This document shows positions 1 through 7,315 of a stretch of 11,515 bases of DNA, one piece after another (the first letter of the stretch is position 1; each line of letters begins with the position of its first letter). Origin of the DNA: Clostridia bacterium (GTDB lineage: Bacteria; Bacillota_E; RBS10-35; JAJYVN01); the NCBI GenBank assembly GCA_027335515.1, contig DAHWHT010000098.1, positions 1 through 11,515 of the forward strand. The letters are read 5' to 3'. The notes beneath the pieces were generated by a model. That model was given only the letters and a program-made list of their open reading frames with translations, had not been told where the DNA came from and did no database searches. The position numbers and the translations under genes were made by a program.

Positions 1-377
1 TAGCCTGGTCTGGCGACAGGACACCTGCCGGCTGTCCGGGCGTCCGGCGCCCGCAGAGGCTCGTTGGCCAGGGCCAGACGTTGCCCCCCGTCACGCGCTG
101 CTGACGGTGGCAATGCCACCTCGCTGAACGCGGACAAACAATCGCGTCAGCGACCGAGGGGTCGGAGAGCCGACCGGCGGAGAAGCGTAGGTCCCTGCGT
201 GCCACATGCCTGGCCACCGCCTCCCGATCCGTTGCAGAGCACCCTCTCCCACTTGGTCGGGCGAAAGGTGCGTAACGCGGAACAGCCCTTGGAGCCCAAG
301 GCATCCCGTGGAGTTGGTCGAGATGGCGAACATCCCCGGCAACGGCTCGTACGGTTGGCCGCGCTGCAGGGCCCGCG
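1..377. other. No recognisable gene; small hairpins, locally lower GC
   Basis: I see no protein I can recognise here on either strand. By hand count the GC content of 241-360 is about 64%, clearly below the flanking genes. Three short inverted repeats are visible: 19-37 (GGACA/TGTCC), 106-120 (GGTGG/CCACC) and 161-174 (GTCGG-AGAG-CCGAC). A minus-strand reading frame from a TTG at 381 (overlapping the acetyltransferase stop as TTGA) runs to 91. Its third codon positions are only moderately GC-rich and the product resembles no family I know, so I do not call it. The stretch could be an untranslated region, a decayed gene or an unannotated RNA. Confidence 0.5.
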
Positions 378-821
378 TCAAAGGAAGCGCATGTAGACCC
401 GCTTCCGTGGTAGGGGCTCGAAGCCGAGGCCCTCGTACAGGCCGCGCGCCCGCACGTTGTCCACGTCCGTCTCCAGCTGCAACCGGTTGGCGCCGTGCGC
501 CCGCGCCTCCTCGACCGCCCGTTGAAGGAGCGCCGACGCGACTCCCCGTCGGCGGTACTCGGGCAGTGTGTAGAGGCCCTCCACGCGAAGGACGGGTAGC
601 CCGGTGCTCGTGGACGCGCTCCAGGTCCAGGCCAGGAAGCCGGCGAGTCGCCCGGCCACCGACGCGACCCAGACGTGTGCCACGGGAGATGCAAAAAGAC
701 GCAACAGCGCGGCGCGGCAGTCCGCCAGGCGCCCCTCGCCCGTGTCGTGCGAATGGGCGTAGCGGTGGAGCAGAGCGGCGGCCTCCGGCATCAGGGATTC
801 ACTGAGGGCGAAGATCTCCAT
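378..821 (-). CDS. GNAT-family N-acetyltransferase
   Basis: This 147-residue protein is predicted to transfer an acetyl group from acetyl-CoA to a small molecule or a protein amine; the substrate is unknown. The whole length fits one GNAT fold. The central strand WVASVAGRLAGFLAW lies at about 51-65. The acetyl-CoA pyrophosphate-binding motif EYRRRGVA is at 88-95, of the R-x-x-G-x-A type, followed by the helix ASALLQRAVEEA. The C-terminal N-x-x-A-x-x-x-Y-E-x-x-G-F-like element follows: N122, then LYEGLGFEPL at 128-137, typical of the family. I chose the ATG at 821 because the domain starts directly after it; the frame stays open upstream but reads as non-protein there. The Shine-Dalgarno is weak (AGG about 7 bases upstream). 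The gene stands alone, downstream of a 459-base gap. The family assignment is firm; the substrate cannot be inferred. Confidence 0.9.
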   Translation of the reverse strand: MEIFALSESLMPEAAALLHRYAHSHDTGEGRLADCRAALLRLFASPVAHVWVASVAGRLAGFLAWTWSASTSTGLPVLRVEGLYTLPEYRRRGVASALLQRAVEEARAHGANRLQLETDVDNVRARGLYEGLGFEPLPRKRVYMRFL

Positions 822-1280
822 GGCGGACCTGTCTCGGTCCGACGGCCGTCCTGGCTCCAGAGGATTCGACCACCCTTCCACCGCATCCCCGACTCTGGCG
901 ATGAGGGGGTTGTGCGCACGCGGCGACAGTCCCCCCGCCGCGCCACCCGGATGACGCCGCGTCCATCCGCCTCCGGCACGTGGAGGTGCCTGTGACCTCA
1001 GGACCACGTCGGGGCGTCCCCTTCGGTGGCGCCCCCGGAAGACACGTACACCGCCCGCCGCGATGGACCTGCAGGGGATGGAGGGAGGGGCGCGGTCGGG
1101 TGGTACGCGACGTTGGTCGCATGCCTGGGCGCCCGCCGGGTTGCGGCCCCGGGACGCGAATGTGCGTTGCTCGTACACTGCGGGGAGACCCACGCGCCGG
1201 TGTGCTGGTCGGTCCCTAACCGGCGGGACCTGGCCCGCGCGTCTCCTGGAGTGGCTGCGCCGCCACCTGGAACTGCCCGT
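822..1280. other. Intergenic stretch without a recognisable gene
   Basis: These 459 bases separate the end of the SLH surface-protein gene from the start of the acetyltransferase gene. The minus-strand frame of the acetyltransferase stays open through much of it (to 1193), but the translation is Arg/Pro/Gly-rich without domain character, so I treat it as noncoding. The left part should hold the acetyltransferase promoter, yet I find no convincing -35/-10 pair. The right end holds the hairpins listed separately at 1211-1266. I see nothing else I can support. Confidence 0.5.
1211..1266 (-). terminator. Two hairpins just downstream of the SLH gene (possible terminator, no T-tract)
   Basis: Reading the minus strand from the stop codon, the first hairpin is GTGGC/GCCAC (1251-1266, 6-base loop). 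The second is GGTCCC/GGGACC (1211-1230, 8-base loop), 50 bases after the stop. Neither is followed by a run of T, so intrinsic termination is uncertain; they may only protect the 3' end of the message. Confidence 0.3.
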
Positions 1281-4259
1281 CTAGCCGTCCGGCCACGGCC
1301 GGCCCGTCAGCACCGCCAGTTCCGACGGGGTCGCGGTGGTGGGCCGGTAGAAGGACACGCCGACCGCACCCGACCGCGATGCGGCCCGGATCGCCGCGGC
1401 CAGCTCCGCCGCCGTCGGGCTGAAGATGCCCTGACCGGAACCGCCGGCGAACTCATCGAAGGTCTGCGCGATCACGTCGACGGGCATGGTGGGCACCCCG
1501 GTGCGCTGGCGGACCAGGTTCACCGAGTTGGCCACCCACTGGTAGACATAGCTGTAGCTGTAGTCCGCCTCATAGATGTGCCAGTAGTCCATGGGGGCGA
1601 CCGCCTGGACGTTCGGCGCCAGGGCGGCAAACGGCGTCGGCGGCCCATACTGCGGCGGATAGACCACCGCGACCACCAGCCCCTGGGGGCCGACGGCGGC
1701 GTGCGCGGCCGCCGTGTACGCCGCCACGGTCGAGGGCGTCAGCACCTGCTCCAGGTCCAGGGCCACCCCGTCGGCCCGCGAGCCGTGCGGCGTGGTGTAG
1801 GCGGCGACCTGCCGCAGCGTGGTCGTATCCTTGGCGGGTTGCTGCAGTGCCGCATAGACCCAACTGATCACCGCGATGCCCTGCGCATGCGCCCGCGCCA
1901 GGAAGCTGTCCAACCCGCGGCCGCCGTAGAAGCCGTCGCTGGTCGTCGCCACCTCCAGGTAGATGTGGGTCACACCCTCGGCCCGGGCCATCGACAGCAG
2001 CCGGGTGGTGCCCAGGGTGCGCCAATCCGGGAAGATCAGCCACATCCCCTTGCCCGCCAGCCGGTCGGCGGGGGTGGCGACCGTGCGGAAGGTGACCGCC
2101 GCGGACCCGAGCGCGGCGTGGTCGGGGCTTGAGAAGGTGCAGGTCTCCACCCCCGGGGTCGTCGCCGCAAAGGTCCCGACCGCGCCGGGGCCGGCGAAAC
2201 CCATCGGCCGAAAACTCAACTGGCCGGCCGCCCCCCCGGCGCAGCCGCCGGTCAGGTTGAAGGCCGTCGCGATCGGATTGCCGTAGGCGTCGGCGATCCA
2301 GGCCTGAACGGTCGCCCGCTGGCCCGGCAGCAGCACCGAGGTCGGTGTGGGGTCCACCACCAACCGCGCCGCGGCACCCGGGGTCACCACCAGACTCCCG
2401 GCGGCCGCCGGCCCATACTCATACCCATACCAGCGGAAGCTCCAGGAACCGGCCTGCTGCGGCTGAAAGGAGATGGTCGCCACACCCGCCTGGATCGTGG
2501 CCTGCACCCAGGGCAGCGGGTGGCCGGCGGGGTCGATCGGCTCGGCAAAGATCGGCACCCCGTAGGTGCTCGTCGCCGCCGGCGCTCCGTCGGCCTGCAG
2601 CAGGTGCACCGAGACCTGGGCCGTCTGGCCGGCCGCGACGGTCGCCGCCGGCAGGGTCGCCCCGAACCGGCCCTGGGCCATCACCTGCATGCCCATCGTC
2701 GCCGGCAGCACCGCGCCCCCGGGCACCGAGACCTGCAGCGTACCGGATCCGACCGCGTTGGCGATAAAGGTGGCCACCGGTCCGCCGGCGACGGGTAGAA
2801 TCTCGGAAACGGCATGCACCTTCAGGGTCGAGGGCGGCCGAATCTCCCCGATCAGGCGCGGCAGGATGGCCTGCCGACCGCTGGCCGCCACCGCCAGGGG
2901 CCAGTTGCCGCTGGCGGGCACGGCCGAAAGCGGCCGGATGGTCCCCTCGACCGCGAAGGTCGCGCCGACCGGGACCGTCGGCGGTCCGCCGGCGGTCGAG
3001 GCCTTCGCACCCGGGCCAGGCGTCAACACCAGTTGTCCGATCGGCGCGGCAACCGCTTGCAGGCCCGCCGTGCGCACGGGCAGCCCCGGGGCCTGGATCT
3101 GCAGCTGGTAGGTGCCGACGGGCAGGGCGGGCACGGTCAACTGCCCCTGGCCGCCCTGCAGGGTGGCCGAGGCCTGCAGCGGCGCGCCGCCGCCGGCCGG
3201 GGTCGCCAGCGCGGTGACGGTGGGGGCCGCCCCCGCGACGAGATGGCCACCCGCAGTGAGCACGCGCAGTTGCAGGGGCAGCGGCGTGCCGGTCAGGACC
3301 AGCGGCGGGATGGCCGACACCGAGAGGTTGGCCGGCTGCTGCACGGGGATCGTCACGTGCGCCGTCGTTCCGTCGCCCAGCACCGTCACCGTCACCGTGA
3401 CCGAGCTGCCGGCACCGGGGGTCACCGTCGCCGTACCGCGGGTGGTGTTTCCGGCCTGCGGCGCGACGCTGCCGCCGCTGACCGACCAGGCAAAGCGCGC
3501 CGGCAGCACGTAGCCGGCGGCGTCGTGCGCGTAGGCGTTGACCGTGAAGGCCTGGCCGGGCACGGCGGACGATTGGGCGGGAAAGACGTGCACCGCCGCG
3601 GCGACGCGTCCGCCCTCGGCCTGCGTCTGCTGCGGGGTGACCGCGGCCAGGCGGGTGAGCAGCACGGCCGCCTGGGCCCGGGTCAACGGGGCCAATGGCG
3701 AGAGCCGCCCGCCGGATCCGACCATCAGGCCGAGGTGATAGGCCGCGACCATCGAACCCCGGGCCCAGGACGGGACCGCCGCGGCGTCGGCAAAGGGCAG
3801 CGGGGCGGCCCCTTCATCGGCGGCCACGTGGCTGAGGCCAAGATCGTTGATCGCAGCCACCGCGGCCATGTCGCGCTGCACCGTCGCATCGGGGGCGAAC
3901 CGTCCCCCGCCCACCCCCGCCATCCACCCCTGGCCCGTGGCGGACTCGACGCCGCGGTAGAACCAATCGGCCGGGGTGACATCGGTAAAGCGCGGCCCGA
4001 CCTCACCGGTCGGCAGCTTGGCCAGTCGGGTGAGCATGGTGGCGAACTGGGCCCGGGTCAGCAAGCCGTTGGGGTCGAACCGCCCCCCGCCCACGCCGCG
4101 CAGCACGCCGCGCGCGGCCATGTTGGCAATGGCGGGCCCCGCCCAGTAACCGGCGGGGACATCCGTGAATCCCGGCGCGGCGGCCCGCGCGCCCGCGGCA
4201 CAGCACCACACGCCCGCGGCAACCGCCGCGGCCCACGCCCACCGACGCGGACCAAACAC
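1281..4259 (-). CDS. Secreted S-layer-anchored protein: 3 SLH domains, Ig-like stalk, C-terminal glycoside-hydrolase-like TIM barrel
   Basis: This 992-residue exported protein is probably held on the cell wall by its SLH domains and displays a carbohydrate-active-like domain. The signal peptide has FGPRR, then a hydrophobic WAWAAAVAAGVW core and an ARA cleavage site near residue 26. SLH domains lie at about 28-83, 88-142 and 153-207, each opening with FTDV or FADA and holding the G-x-x-x-G-x-G-x-R/F core. Residues about 220-730 form Ala/Gly/Thr/Val-rich beta repeats resembling bacterial Ig-like domains; the last includes a possible disulfide pair C673/C707. The C-terminal domain (about 737-985) starts GMWLIFPDW and carries DGVALDLE (830-837) and PMDYWH (889-894). 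These echo the GH18 D-x-x-D-x-D-x-E and M-x-Y-D motifs, with Ala833 replacing the second Asp. I chose GTG 4259 because a G-run sits 7 bases upstream, the signal peptide starts cleanly and GC3 drops further upstream. Starts at 4262 or 4331 remain possible (the latter gives 1016 residues). Confidence 0.9.
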   Translation of the reverse strand: MFGPRRWAWAAAVAAGVWCCAAGARAAAPGFTDVPAGYWAGPAIANMAARGVLRGVGGGRFDPNGLLTRAQFATMLTRLAKLPTGEVGPRFTDVTPADWFYRGVESATGQGWMAGVGGGRFAPDATVQRDMAAVAAINDLGLSHVAADEGAAPLPFADAAAVPSWARGSMVAAYHLGLMVGSGGRLSPLAPLTRAQAAVLLTRLAAVTPQQTQAEGGRVAAAVHVFPAQSSAVPGQAFTVNAYAHDAAGYVLPARFAWSVSGGSVAPQAGNTTRGTATVTPGAGSSVTVTVTVLGDGTTAHVTIPVQQPANLSVSAIPPLVLTGTPLPLQLRVLTAGGHLVAGAAPTVTALATPAGGGAPLQASATLQGGQGQLTVPALPVGTYQLQIQAPGLPVRTAGLQAVAAPIGQLVLTPGPGAKASTAGGPPTVPVGATFAVEGTIRPLSAVPASGNWPLAVAASGRQAILPRLIGEIRPPSTLKVHAVSEILPVAGGPVATFIANAVGSGTLQVSVPGGAVLPATMGMQVMAQGRFGATLPAATVAAGQTAQVSVHLLQADGAPAATSTYGVPIFAEPIDPAGHPLPWVQATIQAGVATISFQPQQAGSWSFRWYGYEYGPAAAGSLVVTPGAAARLVVDPTPTSVLLPGQRATVQAWIADAYGNPIATAFNLTGGCAGGAAGQLSFRPMGFAGPGAVGTFAATTPGVETCTFSSPDHAALGSAAVTFRTVATPADRLAGKGMWLIFPDWRTLGTTRLLSMARAEGVTHIYLEVATTSDGFYGGRGLDSFLARAHAQGIAVISWVYAALQQPAKDTTTLRQVAAYTTPHGSRADGVALDLEQVLTPSTVAAYTAAAHAAVGPQGLVVAVVYPPQYGPPTPFAALAPNVQAVAPMDYWHIYEADYSYSYVYQWVANSVNLVRQRTGVPTMPVDVIAQTFDEFAGGSGQGIFSPTAAELAAAIRAASRSGAVGVSFYRPTTATPSELAVLTGRPWPDG

Positions 4260-4266
4260 CACGCCA

Positions 4267-4271
4267 CCCCC
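4267..4271 (-). promoter_or_regulatory. Shine-Dalgarno-like G-run for the SLH gene
   Basis: GGGGG on the minus strand lies 7 bases before GTG 4259 (4 before GTG 4262). It supports an internal GTG rather than the upstream GTG at 4331, which has no well-placed ribosome-binding site. Confidence 0.45.
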
Positions 4272-4405
4272 ACGCCAAGCCCGTCCACGCCCGTAGCGCC
4301 TGGACGCACACGGCCCGGCGGGCAGGTGCACCCATGGGCGACACGCCCTGCCCTACAGCCGTCCATTCGTCCGTCCGCAGCGGATTGCGGGGGTCGCCCG
4401 CGAAA

Positions 4406-4858
4406 TCAATCGCGTTTGCGCCAGGTCGGCGGCTCGATCCCCAGCAGCCGCGCATACACAAACAGCTGCCCCTTGTGGTGGACCTCGTGCTCCAGCGCCA
4501 GGTCAAGCCAGGCGCGCGCCGGCAGGGTGCGCTCGCGGAAGGTGACCGGCCGCAGCAGCGGGGCGTCGTCCAGGGCGCCCAGTTGCGCGACCGCGTCCTC
4601 GGTATAGCTCGCCAGCGTCGCGCACACCGCCGGCAGGTCCGTCGGGGCAGCCGCCAGTTCAGGCGGTCGGCCGTCGCAGGCCACACCCACAAACCGCCGA
4701 TGCGCCAGTGCCATATGCCCGATGAGTCCCGCCACGCCCATCGCCCCGGCCCACGGGGCGAACGCGGCCCGCTCGACCGGGAATCGCCGGGCAAGGTCCT
4801 CCGTCTGCCGCCGATGCGCCAGGAACCGGGCCAGCACCGCCTGACCGGCCTCCGCCAT
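4406..4858 (-). CDS. DinB-family protein
   Basis: This 150-residue cytosolic protein has the DinB/YfiT four-helix-bundle pattern. Members usually bind a divalent metal through three histidines, and some act as thiol-dependent transferases. The expected triad is visible: H48 in IGHMALAH, and H124 plus H128 in EHEVHHKGQL. The tail LFVYARLLGIEPP is also characteristic of the family. The length is normal (about 150-170 residues). The ATG start at 4858 follows a GGGGGG Shine-Dalgarno with 7 bases of spacing. It diverges from the HD-domain gene and lies upstream of the SLH gene on the same strand, with 74-146 bases between them depending on the SLH start, so co-transcription is possible but there is no functional link I can name. 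The family is confident; the substrate is unknown, and the name DinB does not mean a DNA polymerase here. Confidence 0.9.
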   Translation of the reverse strand: MAEAGQAVLARFLAHRRQTEDLARRFPVERAAFAPWAGAMGVAGLIGHMALAHRRFVGVACDGRPPELAAAPTDLPAVCATLASYTEDAVAQLGALDDAPLLRPVTFRERTLPARAWLDLALEHEVHHKGQLFVYARLLGIEPPTWRKRD

Positions 4859-4922
4859 GGGTCAGCCCCCCTGTCCGCCTCCTGGGTCCGCCGCCCGCGC
4901 CGCGCGGCGGCTCCCGCCTCCA

Positions 4923-4951
4923 AACCTACGGCAGCGCACGGGCGGACTCAA
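4923..4951 (-). promoter_or_regulatory. Candidate sigma-A-type promoter for the DinB-family gene
   Basis: On the minus strand TTGAGT (4946-4951) is followed after 17 bases by TAGGTT (4923-4928), about 65 bases before the DinB start. The matches to the consensus are 4/6 and 3/6. Spacing is ideal but the -10 is weak, so this is tentative. Confidence 0.25.
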
Positions 4952-5021
4952 CCCGCGCCATCCCCGCCGCGGCGCCTGATCCGCCGTCGACGGGGGGTAT
5001 GCACGCGCGACCACGGATGCC

Positions 5022-5699
5022 ATGATGGTCACGCGGGAGGCATCGCCTGGACCGCGGGGGGGCGTTCGGACGGTGCCGTCTGCCGACTTCGGACCGCTTG
5101 CGCTGGCCGTGTATCCACGGGTAGCCGCCGCCCTGGCCAAGGACGCATCTGGACACGACCTGGCGCACGTCCTGCGCGTCCGGACCCTGGCGCTGCGCCT
5201 GGCCGCCGCCGAGGATGCCGATCCGGTCGTCGTCGAGCTGATCGCCCTGCTGCACGATGTCGGCAGCCCCAGCGGCAGGGCGGAACACGGCGCGCGGGGC
5301 GCCGCGTTGGCCCGGACCTGGTTGGAGGAGGCGCACGCCGGCCCCGACCTCGCAAAGCGCGTGGTCGACGCGATCGCCGCCCTGTCGTGGTCCACGGGTC
5401 GCACGCCCGATAGCCTGGAGGGACGCCTGGTGCAGGACGCGGACCGGCTGGACGCCATCGGCGCCGTCGGCATCGGACGCGCCTTCGCCTACGGCGGCGC
5501 CCACGGGCAGGGCACCGGCCTTCCCGCGGCCGGGGTGGGCCCCGCGGCGGGCACGACCGTGGCGCATTTCGCGGAGAAGCTGCTGCGTCTGACCGGCCAC
5601 CTCCACACCCAGGCGGCGCGCCGCCTCGCCCAGGGCCGCCACGCCTTCCTGGTGGCGTTTCTGGAGCGGCTCGACGCCGAGGCCGTCGGCGAAGCGTAA
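5022..5699 (+). CDS. HD-domain phosphohydrolase (YpgQ/YedJ-like)
   Basis: This 225-residue soluble metal-dependent phosphohydrolase belongs to the HD superfamily. The metal ligands are visible in order: H45 and H49 in GHDLAHV, the HD pair H78-D79 in ALLHDVG, H89 in AEHG, and D139/D141 in QDADRLDAIGAVG. The QDADRLDA segment followed by RAFAYGG is typical of the YpgQ/YedJ subgroup, some members of which hydrolyse nucleotides, so a nucleotide substrate is plausible but not shown. ATG 5022 is the longest reasonable start, with a poor ribosome-binding site. GTG 5073 (18th codon) has a run of seven G about 10 bases upstream and begins just before the conserved domain, so it may be the true start (208 residues). 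The gene is divergent from the DinB gene and is closed by a hairpin at 5706. Confidence 0.9.
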   Translation: MMVTREASPGPRGGVRTVPSADFGPLALAVYPRVAAALAKDASGHDLAHVLRVRTLALRLAAAEDADPVVVELIALLHDVGSPSGRAEHGARGAALARTWLEEAHAGPDLAKRVVDAIAALSWSTGRTPDSLEGRLVQDADRLDAIGAVGIGRAFAYGGAHGQGTGLPAAGVGPAAGTTVAHFAEKLLRLTGHLHTQAARRLAQGRHAFLVAFLERLDAEAVGEA

Positions 5700-5705
5700 C
5701 GGAGC

Positions 5706-5726
5706 GGGCGGCGGTGCCGCCCCTTT
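5706..5726 (+). terminator. Hairpin terminator after the HD-domain gene
   Basis: A perfect 7-bp stem GGGCGGC/GCCGCCC with a three-base GGT loop (5706-5722) is followed by CTTT, starting 6 bases after the TAA stop. The T-run is short, but position and stem strength fit an intrinsic terminator. Confidence 0.6.
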
Positions 5727-5769
5727 CGCAGATCATGGGCCGCAGAGCCCGACCCGGGGGGTTTCCTTT

Positions 5770-6303
5770 GTGGTGTCGCTTGTGTATCCGGAAATCCTCT
5801 GGCTCGCGCGCCACCTGCCACCCACCATCCACCCGATGATCCTGCACTTCCCCATCGTCCTGCTCTACCTGACCTCCGCCATCTCGGTGGCCGACCTGGC
5901 GGTGCGCGACCACGACCGTTTCCTGCAGCGGAGCGGTTTCTGGACCCTGACCCTCGCCTGCGGGGCCATCGTGGTGACCATGACCGCCGGATTGCTGTCC
6001 GAACAGTGGGTGCACTGGACGCCGGCCACCCGCGCCATCCTTTCACAACACCAGCACTGGGCCATCCTCACCGGCCTGAGTGCCGGTGCCGCCTGGCTGC
6101 TGCGGGTCTCGGCCCGCTTCCGCGACCGCCGCCCCTGGTCGGCGCTGGGCAGCGGCCGCGGCCGCAACACGGGACTGGCGACCGTGCTCGTGCTGATCGC
6201 CACCATCTGCGTGACCGTGACGGCGCACCTGGGCGGGCGCATGGTCTACACGCACGGCGTCGGGGTCAACGGGGTCACGCGCCGGCGACACCCCCCAGGA
6301 TAG
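5770..6303 (+). CDS. DUF2231 membrane protein
   Basis: This 177-residue integral membrane protein has four predicted helices at about 22-43, 57-76, 97-114 and 135-154. The signature TIHPMILHFPIVLLY (19-33) near the N-terminus and LGGRMVYTHGVGV (154-166) after the last helix mark the DUF2231 family, whose function is not established. Histidines H21, H26, H94, H96, H153 and H162 sit at or near helix ends. They could bind a metal or heme, but that is inference. The GTG start at 5770 has GGGGGG about 9 bases upstream; TTG and GTG codons next to it are alternatives. It lies after a terminator, so it should have its own promoter, and it may be the first gene of a plus-strand series of membrane proteins. 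Confidence 0.88.
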   Translation: MVSLVYPEILWLARHLPPTIHPMILHFPIVLLYLTSAISVADLAVRDHDRFLQRSGFWTLTLACGAIVVTMTAGLLSEQWVHWTPATRAILSQHQHWAILTGLSAGAAWLLRVSARFRDRRPWSALGSGRGRNTGLATVLVLIATICVTVTAHLGGRMVYTHGVGVNGVTRRRHPPG

Positions 6304-6307
6304 AGCC

Positions 6308-6373
6308 CGCTCCGACCGGACGCCGAACGCCGCGGCCGCAGGCAATCGGAACGCGGGCGGCGCGCTCCGACCG
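6308..6373 (+). repeat. 11-bp direct repeat flanking an intergenic gap
   Basis: CGCTCCGACCG occurs at 6308-6318, just after the DUF2231 stop, and again at 6363-6373, just before the ribosome-binding site of the next gene. The repeat starts are 55 bases apart. It may be a regulatory half-site pair or chance in GC-rich DNA. Confidence 0.35.
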
Positions 6374-6389
6374 CGGCAGAAGGGATGGG

Positions 6390-6830
6390 ATGCCAGTGGA
6401 CGAAACGCGACACCCCATGGGTGCAGACCCGCGAGACACACCCCCCGCCCTTGGGGAGCACCCGGATTCGCCCGCAGAGCCCGACGCGGCCCGCAGCCTG
6501 ACGGTCGCCGACGAGGCATTGCCCGCACCGCTGCAGCCGGTGACCGACACCCTGGCGGAGCGCGACGCTCCGCCCCTGGACGTCGCGCCGCGACCGGCGC
6601 GCCGCCCGGGCCGACGGCCCCGCATCGATGTGGGACCGGGGCTGTCGGCGATCATCCTGGGGGGATTCGTGCTCGGCTTGGCGCCGCCGATCGTCGTGGC
6701 CGTGGCGGCGGCGACCACGACCGTTCCCACCCTGCGGTGGCTGGCCCTGCCGGGCCACCTGGCGATGCTGGGGCTGGGCTCGTGGGTCGTGGGCATGCTG
6801 CTGGTGGCGCGCGACATGATGCGCCCCTGA
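6390..6830 (+). CDS. Membrane protein of unknown function, two helices
   Basis: I recognise no family for this 146-residue protein. Residues 1-66 are acidic and Pro/Ala-rich, probably disordered (DETRHPMGADPRDTPP and similar). A strongly basic patch RPARRPGRRPR (68-78) precedes two hydrophobic helices at about 84-108 and 116-140, joined by a short turn containing TTVPTLRW. The tail ends ARDMMRP. The basic patch before the first helix suggests that the N-terminal tail stays in the cytoplasm (positive-inside rule). The ATG at 6390 is well supported by AGAAGGG with 5-base spacing. The frame stays open upstream into the DUF2231 gene, but that part is a shadow. It sits 86 bases after DUF2231 and could be co-transcribed. 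The coding call rests on codon bias, the ribosome-binding site and the helix pattern. Confidence 0.72.
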   Translation: MPVDETRHPMGADPRDTPPALGEHPDSPAEPDAARSLTVADEALPAPLQPVTDTLAERDAPPLDVAPRPARRPGRRPRIDVGPGLSAIILGGFVLGLAPPIVVAVAAATTTVPTLRWLALPGHLAMLGLGSWVVGMLLVARDMMRP

Positions 6831-6858
6831 GGCGCTGCGGCGGTGGGGCGTGCGGCCG

Positions 6859-6880
6859 TCCGACTTTCGAAACGGTCGGA
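6859..6880 (+). other. Hairpin after the two-helix membrane protein gene
   Basis: TCCGAC/GTCGGA forms a perfect 6-bp stem around a 10-base loop, 28 bases after the stop at 6830. No T-run follows, so it may be a weak terminator or a message-stabilising structure. Confidence 0.3.
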
Positions 6881-6911
6881 TACCCGCAAGGCCCCTGGAC
6901 GGGCCGCCGGG

Positions 6912-6940
6912 GTCCCAAGACGCCTCCCGCCGTCTACAAT
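6912..6940 (+). promoter_or_regulatory. Candidate promoter for the small membrane protein and MFS genes
   Basis: TACAAT (6935-6940) matches 5 of 6 positions of a -10 box and stands out in this GC-rich gap. With 17-base spacing the -35 would be GTCCCA (6912-6917), only 3 of 6. Transcription would start near 6947, leaving a GC-rich leader of about 95 bases before the start at 7042. Confidence 0.3.
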
Positions 6941-7041
6941 GGGGGTCGGCGCCCACGCCGCGGCAAGGGGTGCCAACCGCATCGGCCGCCGGGCCCCGGG
7001 GCACGGGTCCGCCACCGGCCGGCGCAAGGGGGGAACCGTTC

Positions 7042-7290
7042 GTGTCACTGGCCTTCCTGCTGCTAATGGCTGGGGTCGGCGCCCTGATCGGGCACCACAT
7101 CGCGGGCGGTCGCTGGGGATCCACCGCATGGTATGGGGCGGCCATCGGCCTCGTCGTCGGGATGGCGCTGCCGTTCATCCTGGGCCTGTTGGTCGGCGCG
7201 GTCATGGCGGCGTTGCACCTGCTGGTGCTCCTGGCTGTAATCGTGCTGGTGCTGCTTGCGGTCGCCGCCGTGTGGCGCGCCCTGCACTAG
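7042..7290 (+). CDS. Small hydrophobic membrane protein, unknown function
   Basis: This protein has 82 residues and is almost entirely membrane-embedded, with three likely helices at about 2-18, 30-52 and 54-76. The first connection GHHIAGGRWGS (17-27) carries two adjacent histidines, and the tail WRALH is slightly basic. I recognise no family. The GTG start at 7042 is strongly supported by AAGGGGGG (7026-7033) with 8-base spacing. A longer frame from 6850 exists, but its product is Arg/Pro-rich and not credible. The stop is only 25 bases before the MFS transporter start, and both genes have good ribosome-binding sites, so the two are probably translated from one message. It could be an accessory subunit of the transporter or an unrelated small membrane protein. 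Confidence 0.75.
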   Translation: MSLAFLLLMAGVGALIGHHIAGGRWGSTAWYGAAIGLVVGMALPFILGLLVGAVMAALHLLVLLAVIVLVLLAVAAVWRALH

Positions 7291-7315
7291 AGGATCGGGG
7301 GAAAGGGGCGGACGC

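Noticed and set aside
2814..4607. 597-residue open frame on the plus strand opposite the SLH gene
   Set aside because: Arg/Gly/His-rich product with no domain; it arises because high GC suppresses stop codons opposite a real gene with clear SLH domains.
5029..6015. 328-residue minus-strand frame opposite the HD-domain and DUF2231 genes
   Set aside because: Arg/Pro/Gly-rich shadow; both plus-strand genes have conserved motifs and start sites.
6831..7041. Possible riboswitch in the GC-rich leader before the small membrane protein
   Set aside because: It has hairpins but none of the conserved cores I know for SAM, cobalamin, c-di-GMP, c-di-AMP or T-box RNAs.
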